From positions 45,337,695 to 45,401,694 of the forward strand of contig CM049316.1 in NCBI GenBank assembly GCA_026874595.1: a stretch of 64,000 bases of DNA, in the 5' to 3' direction. The position numbers and the translations under genes were made by a program. The notes beneath the pieces are model-generated. The model was given only the letters and a program-made list of their open reading frames with translations, did no database searches and was not told the DNA's origin. Source of the DNA: Sipunculus nudus (lineage: Eukaryota; Annelida; Sipuncula; Golfingiida; Sipunculidae). Positions 51,501 to 63,400 of this stretch are shown in pieces; position 1 is the stretch's first letter, and every line of letters starts with the position of its first letter.

Positions 51501-54500
51501 CTATGCCAGGGGGGTATGCATTTACCCCTGTTTGTGTGTGTGTTTGCATACGTGTGTGTTTGAGTGTTTGTTCAAATAATAACTCACACAGTCATGATCA
51601 AAATCTTATGAAATTTTCAGGGCATTTGGGAATAGGCTAGTGAAGAATTAATATTGATGTAGATTTGGCACATGATCTGGGTTCAGGAATATCATCAAGG
51701 AATATTCACAAATGTACAGTCACTTATGCACGAATGCAAACATGGCAGAGTTCTTGCATTCCAAGGAATGCAGATTTCTAGTTTAATTATTTTGTTATAT
51801 TTTACATATCTATCTTTTCAGGCAGAGGAACATTTTCCATCTACAGTGTTTTTTGTTGTTCTCCTCCCACCAATCATTTTTGAGTCTGGATACAACCTTC
51901 ATAAGGTCAGTATAGAATACTGTGATTGGCTTTTTATTCACGAGGCTGAAATTTCGTTATTTCTTCATTTTGCACATTTGCTAGGGTTTCATTTTCACAA
52001 TTGTACCAGAATCTATAAATCTAAGTACAGTAGTATTTGTATTGATTTTAAAGGTGCCAATTCACCTAGCTTTTGAAAAAGAATTAATGTGATTTCCAGC
52101 TTCCTCTGTGTATATATTAATGATATAAGGATTATTTTGGTTGTGAAAAGTTTTTATAAAGCCTTTGTGAAGGATGTATGAATTTATTTAACAACAACAT
52201 GTTTGTTAACACAGCAATGTTGACAAACAGGAAAAACATGCAACCTAAGGTGGTAGGTTGCATGTATGCGGAGGTAGAAAGGTCAATTATTGCAAAATAT
52301 CATTTTAAAGCTCTGGCTTATTTGACTTGCTGCCAGATGGTCTTGTTGAATTGGTTTTATATTGTGGGCCTCCACATATTATAAACATGTTGATATAAAC
52401 AAAACAAGCAGCCTGTGTGCGTTGATATCTACATTTTCTGGCCTATTTTTATAAAAGCTCCAAGAGATTACCTTAGTTTATATAGGTCAGATAAGTGATT
52501 GGGCCCCTTTAAATTTATAAAGCCTGTAATACCTCACTCATTTCTGTTCAGTCATTAACTAATGACTTGTGTCAGAGTCGATATATCCCCGTGTTTTAAT
52601 GAAATAAATATATGCATGGGCAAGTTCCAACACCATGAACGGATTAGGTTTCTGATTAGATTGTGTTGAGAGTTGTGTTAATTAATCTCCTTGTGCTGAT
52701 GCCTCATCCCCCTTTCTTATCTTAGTTTATGAAGCATCTTATTCCCAAGGGTTTCATATTCACAATTATTTCATATTCACGTGTATCGCAAATTTAAAAC
52801 CCTCGCGAATAAAATGGCAACTACAGTATTCAACAGTTGATAAAAAACAAAACATTGGAAAGTAATTACAGACCACAGCCTTCAACAGGACCCTAATCAA
52901 ACCTTTGTTAACACCATTACTAACAAAATGAGTCACAGATCACCAACTTCATAGTTGGGTATCTCAGGTCAGCTCTAGAACAAAGGAGGGCCCCTAATAC
53001 CAGTGAAATTGCGCTATCACATAACGGTAAAGAATCCTTCAAATAAAAAAAATACAGTTATTGTAATCCAGTTTATCTAAAACTTAAATAGATGTTTTCT
53101 AGGGAGTTCCCCAAGTCCCTAGCCCTCCAAATGTTTACTAAAATCCAATTTAAGTTTGTACTGCTCATATGATTAGATTCTCTGTGGTCAAACATATGCC
53201 ATATTTATTTTTAGTTACAAAGATTCCCACTAATTTTAACTTAAGTAAACCTTCTATAGGAACTGTTGGAAATTTGGTAAAGATAAAATACAACTGTCAG
53301 AGTATAGTAGCTAACAGACAAACCAAACAAACAACCAACCTAGGGAAAACCCTATCTAGCTGACTATGTGTGTATGTTCTGATCCCAGCTTCACTTTGTG
53401 CCTGGTATCATGCTAATTATCAGGCTCAATCTGATACCAGGTTATTTATACAAACTTATATATATAAATATCTTATTTATAACTTTATGGCTATGTTATT
53501 ATGGGTAAGTTTTACTTAAACTTTATTATTATTATTAGCCATAAGCCTGTAAGTGAGTGAAAGTAATACTGATACACATGTACGGTTGTAGTACTTATTT
53601 TTGTCAGACAGCAGTTAACTAGGTAGCTCTTTCTAGATTTATTTTTGTAAATTATGCTTATTTGATAATGAATTATAGCTTCATAAACATGACTGTTTAA
53701 GTCCAGTATTTCAGATAAAATACTGTGTCATTGTTCTCTGCTCAAAACAGACAGATCAAGGAGAAAAATAATAATGCAGTTGGACCTTGTTTACTTCACC
53801 ACTTTCAGGGTCACCAAAAATTTTTGATATCATGGTTGCTGTATTGAGGCTTAGCCACAACAAATACTGTGCTTATGGGAAGCTTTGTATACAATACACT
53901 CCTTACACAACAGTCATACACTACACTCATTCTAAATCACCTTCATTTTAACCCCTACTTTGTACACCAAGATTCTCCTGCATGGTTTCACTGCCAGGGC
54001 TGGCCTAAAGGATAGAATTTTAATCAGACCAATGAGAGCGTTGTATCACATTGTGCATCCAACTCCCAGGTTTTGATCAGTGACACTCCACTCTCATTGG
54101 TCTGATTCATGGCCCTGTGCCAGAACTGGTATAATCTGAACAATCAGAGTGGGTGTTGCATGTTAAAAATATCTTCCCTTTGATTAAAAACGTTCATAAA
54201 CCTTCAGATTAAGATAAACTTGCTTTCACTGTTTCAATGTTTTAACCATTGTTTCCTCATTTTTGTTTTATATTGATTTTTCATTCAATTTCAGGGCAAC
54301 TTTTTCCAGAATTTAGGAACAATTGTTTTGTTTGCCATTTTTGGTACTGTGATATCAGCAGTGATAGTTGGTGGAGGGGTTTACCTGCTGGGCAAGGTAA
54401 GATAATTACATCTCCTACAAATGTTTATCACATATTTATCACATACATAAATGTTGTAATGTCACATGGTCTTAATTTGACATGTTCCCATAGTCAGTAT

Positions 54501-56943
54501 TTTATAGTGAATTAGCCATGATGAACTTTAACCTTTTAAACAGAGCTTTAGACAAGCCAATTAAACAGAGCTTTTGATGCTGTTTGGAGAAATGTCATAG
54601 GATGTAACTATAAAAAATGTTTGTGCAGTGAAAACTCCAATATTTCCTGGATAAGTGGATGCCATATAGTAATCACCCTGTCCATCTGTCTGTCTGTTTC
54701 TCTGTGATAACAACATATTGGTTTCAAACTTGACTTATATATGGCTCACTACTAAAGCAAGAACCCTATTGATTTTGGGGTCATGAAGTCAAAGGGCAAG
54801 GTCACAGGAGCCATATCATTAAAAAATTGTGGATGCATTTTAGGTCAAACTTTTCATCCAAGACCTTCAATCTTGCCCATATAGCTCACCTGCCAATAGG
54901 GGAAAGTCCCTTTGAATTTTGGGGTCAAAGGTCATGGTCACAGAGGCTATCTGTCCTCAAATTTGTTTTCGGATGATAACTCCAGTTTTAATAGAGATAT
55001 GCATTTCAAACTTGATTAATTAATGGCCCACAACTAATGAAAGAACCCTATTGATTTTGGGGTCAAGAGGTCAAAGGGGAAAGTCACAGGACCCACATCT
55101 TAAAAAGATTGTGGAGGCATTGTAAATGTTTCATCCAAAATCTCTCCCTTTTTGATTACCTAACAATAGAGAAAGAACCATATTCATTTCGACATCACAA
55201 GTTAAAAGTCAAGGTCACAGGACCATCCTACTGATTTATATGCTAATCAGGCTTACAGTTTAAAACATCAGATGTAATTATGCCTCTGTTGCTAGGAATA
55301 CTTCACTCGTACTCCTTCATTACATGACTATCACTGATTCAAACCTTAACAGTTTGGTTCAGATGTTTAAATACTGTTTTGGAGCAGTTCCCTCTGTCTC
55401 TGCATGTAATCGGGTCCTTTATTATATTTTTTTCAAGCATCACTCAGCCGACACTGGCAGTCTATGGGTCTTTTGCGGGGCCCTTCCTGACCTGTCAGTA
55501 TTCTAGTTTTTGCTAAAAATTCCTATGAACTCCAGCTTTTTGTCTCAAGTGCTTCTATAAAATTCCTATATTTCTTAAAGAGCTGAGGGGAAGCCCTGTA
55601 ATTGGCTGAAAAAAGCTCCATATATGGACCTAATATTGTACATAATTTCAGTCAAATTCTTAAAATTATTTAAGATATCTTGCAGTAATACACATACAGA
55701 GACCTAACTGAAAAGAATTTTGTTTTACTTTAAACCAGATTAATAAAATACTAGCCAGTCATTTGTGATATTCTTCATATGACTGTATTATACGGTTATT
55801 TCTTTTCAGGCTGATGTAGTGACAAGGTTTGATCTGGTGGAGAGCTTTGCGTTTGGATCTCTGATCTCAGCTGTTGATCCAGTTGCTACGTTAGCCATTT
55901 TCCAGGCTTTAGATGTAGATCCTGTTCTGTACATGTTGGTGTTTGGTGAGAGTGTACTGAATGATGCAGTTGCCATTGTGTTAACAGAGTAAGTATACAT
56001 TTACATAATCATGCAATTCGATTAACATTCATAAATATTCATGAATAATTGCATAATTATCTTCCTATATATAAAAAAACTGTCAAGATACATATCAACA
56101 GTACCAAAGGACTTTCCAAGAGGAAGTCCATTAAAGAAAAATATAGCAGAAAAAGAGCACTCGCCTGGGGCCAGTAAAACTAAAACTAATTGGTCCACAT
56201 AGGTAAATATGTAGTGCCCAAAATTTATTTTTTATTCATTCTAGTTAAGTAAAGGACAGTATAAAAAACAAGTCGGGCAATGGCTTTAATTAGTTTCTGG
56301 TAAGATATCATATGTGTTGTTTTAGTTAATTATATCATGCTTGTATTTACTTTTTTATTTTTCGCAACTCACCCAGGTTCAAACATCAGTACACCTGCCA
56401 ACACAAAATTTTTATATGCTTTGGGCAAGCATTAATGTCAAACTCTGTATGTAAAACCATTCATTACAAATTTGGAGGAGTTAACATCCACTGAAAATTC
56501 TTTGATATTTAATTATATAATTCACAAATAAGCAGCCTGTTATAAGCACCTGCTGATGACTGTAGGACTGTCCTTGAGCTGTCCAGCCCTGAGATGGCCA
56601 TGAAGAGTGGAGCGGCAGCGTTCTTCACCGCTGTGGGACGGTTCTGCCTCATGTTCTTTGCCTCGGCCGCTATTGGAGTAGCGTTTGGACTTCTTAGTGC
56701 AATAGTATCCTTTAAATTTGATGGTGTTTTTGACTTAAACCTGTCTCAGGATAGCCCTCCTTGAATAAGGAAAAATATTTATTTTGAACATATGTATCTA
56801 ATCAGCATTACGTGTACATTTTTATCATGTTGAATAGTTAAATGTTTGCATATGCACTGAAAAGTGTTTGTAAATCATAGACAGTAAAAACTTCAAGGTG
56901 CCTAACTTTGCTGAAATCAAATCCCCTTTAGTTGTTAATATCT

Positions 56944-56998
<55 letters not shown>

Positions 56999-57418
56999 GG
57001 TAGTGTTACCCTTATTTTCATAGTATATGTGTATTGTATATTTATATCATATGTGTATACTACTGAAATGTTACTGTACCCAGGGCCCTATTAAATATCA
57101 GCTTGCTAATGGGCTTCCTGGTAAAATATCTTTGTATTAATTATAAACATTAAAACCACAATAAACCTCTGTGCCTTGTTATGTCCCAGTATCGCACATG
57201 TACCCCGCCCAATCCTAGTGTGCCCCCGAGGACAATAGGATCAGTGTCAGTCATCAAATGTTCCCCCCAATACGCACAAAGCATAATCTCGTAATCTCGT
57301 AAAGTCTCGGCTTTTCAAACCACGCCGTTAGCTTCATTCTAACAACATTCACCTGATGATCGGGTTGCATCCCGTGAAACAGACTGTAGTGAATTTACAG
57401 TGTTGTTTTTCTCCAGAG

Positions 57419-57458
<40 letters not shown>

Positions 57459-60400
57459 ATTGCCCTTGCAAAGTCTGATAAATTTACTATTTAGTATATT
57501 TGTGTTGAACCTTGGATGTATCAGTTTTCTATCAGTCCCTGTGACTAAGTCATTACAGAGTTTTACACTGTGTGAAAAAGTAAATTGCAAAAATGTGAAT
57601 TGCATGATTGTTTTGTTATCATATGGAACATGTTTAATTGAATTCAAGTGTAGTATCTTGTTTCTTCTTTTACACTAGTACTTTTATAATATGAAGAGAA
57701 TCAGATCAGTTAAGATCATGCTAACTTTGAGGAATGTGTTTCATTAGCCAAGATGATCCTTAACTTCACTCAGTTATTAAAATTTTTAGATTTTAGAAAA
57801 ACTCCATCCTTGGAATTTGGGATGATGTTAATATTTTCCTATGCCCCTTATGGGTTAGCAGAGGGACTACATCTCTCTGGTAAGTTTTATTATAACCCAC
57901 TCTGACACTCAACCAGTATGTTTTATATTGTTTCTGCTTTCAAATATGATATTTGTATGGTAAGTGCAGAAAAGTATTAATGTGTAAATGGCTATTTGAA
58001 CATAAATGAACTTTCATTTGAATTTTTAGCTCAGCTGACTATAAGTCATCTGAGCTATAGTCGTGGTCCATTGTCCGTCGTCCGTCCGTCCATCTGTCTA
58101 TCCGTATGTCCATCCATCCGTAGATGTGGCACGTTTTGAAACCCTAAGACCTAGGAATCCAAAATTTGGCATAATGTTAGATGTCCCCAAGATCTCCTAC
58201 CAAGCCCAAAACTGGGTCTTTGCAACTTTGTTCCTTTGAGAATTTAAGGAAAAACCTCAATTTTTTATTAAAAACCTATTTTTACACTTCAGGACTGCCT
58301 TATATCAAAACCACTCATCTGTTTTTCCTCATATTTACCATAAATATTCCTCTATATAGTTCCTATGTACATGCTAGAAATTATGTCTGTATTATTCAAT
58401 TTAAAAAAGTTATGGGCCCAAACAATGCATTTTGTAAAAATTCAGGAAAGATATTTGATCACTTAACACAAAAAATGTTAAAGCTATGGACCTTTTTTCC
58501 AGTAATATAACTTTAATTAATCAAAATTAAATTGTATACCCAAAATTAGTTCTGAAGTTATTAGTATAAATATAAAATTTAGTACCTTAAATTTTGCCCA
58601 AATTTGACCATGGCACGTTTGTTTCCCGTGAGCACTGTTGATATAATTTTCATATCATGCACACATAAGGATTTCAGCTTTTTAGTTTAGAAAGCTGAAA
58701 GAAATTGGCCAAAAATTGTAGCTTTTATTAATGTTTTTTATGAGACCCTGTCAGACTTTGGCTCTCTCCAGCCCCTCTTGAGTCACCTGTTTTATGCATG
58801 CTTGAGGCGAGGCATAAATGGAATCCAGGCAGCTTATGGCCAGCCACAGTTGATCCAGGTGTTCAACCCAACTCATCTAGTAGTTTTAACCAACAACATA
58901 ACAATAAACAATAAATTAATAAATTTTTATTGGTTTTTAATAACAAATTAAAGAAAAATAGAAAAGGAATTTGTTAGTTTATAATAACAGGAAATTAACT
59001 TGCAGTTACTGATGATATAAGAATCTTGTATCGATGGGTAGAATGTCAAGTATTCCAAATAACACCATCCAGTCACCTATGGCATTTTTCAGTTAAATTT
59101 TAATGATAAAGAAGTAAATCATATTATTCATTTCTAATCATTAGGGATCATATGAAGGAAATTAATGATAGACAAAGATGCAGTTGATAATATTAATCTA
59201 GATTCCTACTGTGTCTAGTGTGTACATTGATGTGAAATTAGTCCAAAATGATTTTTTTACAGTTATTTTTTAATATAAATAAAAGCCATAAAACCAGGTA
59301 CTTATGATCATTATTTAAAAGTGTGAATTTTGTATATTCTGGATTCTCAACATCATTGTTAGGTGAAAACTGAATAAATACCAGACATGGTGCGAATACT
59401 TTGTAATTGTATTTAAATACAAATATGATTATGTACTCCATTATAAAATTTCTTGCATAAAGAATGGGTATTCAGGTAAAAATGAAAGTATATGAATACT
59501 CGAGCAAATACTTTCAAAATGTTTTCATGAATGCATTCATGAATATATTCTTTAATATTATTATAATAATCATTTCAGTTATATTTCATTTAAAAAAATC
59601 ATATGATTCTCTTAAAATTTTTATAAAAATGATATTTGGGACAATATTTGTAATTTTTTTTAATAAATAGTTAAACTTTTATATTATATGTTCTGCTTAT
59701 AAGTTATATGGCCAAGTCAAAATCTGTGTGACAATAGTACTCCATTTGTTAATAAAATAAATGAAATCAATCCTCTTCCCTGTCTCCAAAGGAACTATCA
59801 AAATCATACATAAGCTAAACAACAACAACTCATAATACAGCTTATATTTATTACCACACAAAACCAGCATGTGCCTCATTTCTAAATAATAATTTTTTAT
59901 CATATATAACAGCTGAGCGTCGTGACCCATAGGTCCCTTGTTATTTTCTTATACAGTAGAGCGTCGTTTATCAGATATACTCTGGAGACAGGGTTTTTTT
60001 TATAAATGATGGTTCAGATAAACGATTGTGCATGATTCACCATGATTGCCAACCTTCCACCAAATACCAGACTTTACAAGAGATTGACAGACATGATTTA
60101 ATGAAGCTATTCTAAAAGAAACATTGGCAACAGCACTTTTGTTAGGTTTTTCATCAATTTAATCAATTTAACATGTAAAATACATTATAATTATTGAATC
60201 AGAAAAATCAGTATTCATCTCATTGTCAAATATGTTCTCTATTTTTAGCTCAGCTGACTATAAGTCATCTGAGCTATAATCGTGGTCCATTGTCCGTCTG
60301 TCCGTCCGTCCGTCCGTCCGTCTGTAGATGTGGCACGTTTTGAAACCGTAAGACCTAGGAATCCAAAATTCGGCATAATGTTAGATGTTCCCAAGACCTA

Positions 60401-63400
60401 CTACCAAGCCGAAAACTGGGTCTTTGCGACTTCGTTCCTTTGAGAAATTAAGGAAAAACCTCAATTTTTTATTAAAAACCTATTTTCACACTTCAGGACT
60501 GCATAATATCAAAACCACTCATCTGTTTTTCCTCATATTTACCATAAATATTCCTCTGTATAGTTCCTATGTACATGCCAGAAATTATGTCTGTATTATT
60601 CAATTTAAAAAAGTTATGGGCCCAAACATAATGCATTTTGTAAAAATTCAGGAAAGATATTTGATCACTTAACACAAAAAATGTTAAAGCTATGGACCTT
60701 TTTTCCAGTAATATAACTTTAATTAATCAAAATTAAATTGTATACCCAAAATTAGATGAAAATCTTTTAAATTTTTTAAAATATTAATAAAAATAAAAAA
60801 TTGGTACCTTAAATTTTGCCCAAATTTGACCATAGCACGTTTTTTTCCTGTAAGTACTGTGGATTTAATTTTCACAGCATGTTTTTTTAGCATTTCAACT
60901 GTTAACACCAAAAATTTAAAACCACTTGATCAAAAACTGTAGATTTTATTCAAGTTTTCAAGCACCATGTAACATATTGTTTACATCAACCTAGTGTTAT
61001 GCAGTTTGCAAGAGCTCAGCTCCCCAGCTTCAGCTCTAAGTTCCTTTAATTCGGCATACAGTTAGATGTCTCCAAAATCCCCTACCATGCCAAGAATTTG
61101 GTCACTAGGACTTAATACCTTCGCGATATTAATGAAAAACTTCATTTTTCCATTAAAAACCCATTGTTACACTTCAAGACTGCCAAATATCAAAACCACT
61201 GATCTTACTTTAATCATAAATAATATACATATTTTTCAATCTCTATGCACATGCCAGAATGATGTCAGTATTGCGTAATTGTTTTAAGTTATGGGCCCAA
61301 ACATAATGCACTTTGTAAAAAATCAAGAAATATATTTACTCCCTTAACAAGGGCATTGCTGAAGCTAGAGATTTTTTGTCAGGGATGTAACATTATTTAA
61401 TCAAGATTCAATTGAATACCCAAAATTAGTTCTGAATTTATGAAATTTTATAAGTTATTAGTATAAATATAAAATTAGTGCCTTAAATTTTGCCTAACTG
61501 TGACCATGGCACGTTTGTTTCCCGTGAGCACTGTTGATATAATTTTAATATCATGCACACAGAAGGATTTCAGCTTTTTAGTTTAGAAAGCTGAAAGAAA
61601 TTGGCCAAAAATTGTAGCTTTTATTAATGTTTTTTTATGGGACCCTGTCAGACTTTGGCTCTCTCCAGCCCCTCTTGAGTCACCTGTATTATGCATGCTT
61701 GAAGCGAGGCATACACGGAATCCAGGCAGCTTATTGCCAGCCACAGTTGATCCAGGTGTCCAACCCAACTCATCTAGTAGTTTTAAGCAACAACATAACA
61801 ATAAACAATAAATTAATAAATTTATATTGGTTTTTAATAACAAATTAAAGAAAAATAGAAAAGGAATTTGTTAGTTTATAATAACAGGAAATTAACTTGC
61901 AGTTACTGATGATATAAGAATCTTGTATTGATGGGTAGAATGTCACATATTCCAAATAACACCATGCAGTCACCTATGGCATTTTTCAGTTCAATTTTAA
62001 TGATAAAGAAGTAAATCTTATTATTCATTACTAATCATTAGGGATCATATGAAGGAAATTAATGATAGACAAAGATGCAGTTGATAATATTAATCTAGAT
62101 TCCTACTGTGTCTAGTGTGTACATTGATGTGAAATTAGTCCAAAATGATTTTTTTTACAGTTATTTTTTAATATAAATAAAAGCCATAAAACCAGGTACT
62201 TATGATCATTATTTAAATGTGTGAATTTTGTATATTCTGGATTCTCAACATCATTGTTTGGTGAAAACTGAATAAATACCAGACATGGTGCGAATACTTT
62301 GTAATTGTATTTAAATACGAATATGATTATGTACTCCATTATAAAATTTCTTGCATAAAGAATGGGTATTCAGGTAAAAATGAAAGTATATGAATACTCG
62401 TGCAAATACTTTCAAAATGTATTCATGAATGCATTCATGAATATATTCTTTAATATTATTTTAATAATCATTTCAGTTATATATCATTTTAAAAAATCAT
62501 ATGATTCTCTTATTATTTTTAATAAAAATGATATTTGGGACAATATTTGTAATTTTTTTTAATAAATAGTTAAACTCTTATATTATATGTTCTGCTTATA
62601 AGTTATATGGCCAGGTCAAAATCTGTGTGACAATAGTACTCCATTTGTTAATAAAATAATTGAAATCAATCCTCTTCCCTGTCTCCAAAGGAACTACCAA
62701 AATCATAAATAAGCTAAACAACAACAACTCATAATACAGCTTATATTTATTACCACACATAACCAGCATGTGCCTTATTTCTAAATAATATTTTTTTATC
62801 ATATATAACAGCTGAGCGTCGTGACCCATAGGTCCCTTGTTTTTTATTTCAGATAAAAACTTGGTTCTCAGTTTTCAATTTCAGATGAATGATCATTTGA
62901 ATTAACAGTGTTCAGATAAACAACTCTACTGTACATGAATTTACATGCAAAAGTTCCGTGAAACAGACAGCGTGACACTACTTACTGTCATACTTATTTA
63001 TCTGAATGTATGAATTTCCTTTGTTCCTCATTCATTCCAGCAAAGAAATCCCTAAAGCAAGTGTTGTGCATGTACCTAACACAATTATGTGTTAACGACT
63101 GTTGTCAAAGAAACATGTGGTTTTTAACATATTCTAGGACTATATTCTATGAACTGAAGTTGGGTCCTCAATTTTTACTCTATTTCATGAAATTTTACAA
63201 AACAATGTAATGACCAAATTTGCAGATGAAACTGTGCTATTCATTAAATGTTCAAATATTAAAGAAATTTGGTAGTAAATCCCCCTTCACAACAATATTG
63301 TTCTGTGGTATTATTATATTCTACTACATTCTGTATGTTTTGTTGTCATTCCAGGTATTATAATAATAATAATTATGTGATATTGTGATCTCACACTACA

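Noticed and set aside
52178-52384. 68-codon plus-strand frame in intron 5
   Set aside because: Part of a diverged dispersed repeat also present at 50830-51140, where the frame is not kept.
56698-56724. Extended exon 8 ending at GAT-G|GTGTTT
   Set aside because: Would add residues and give DDFRKTP at the junction; the ATA|GTATCC to CAG|TTATTA join gives the family length.
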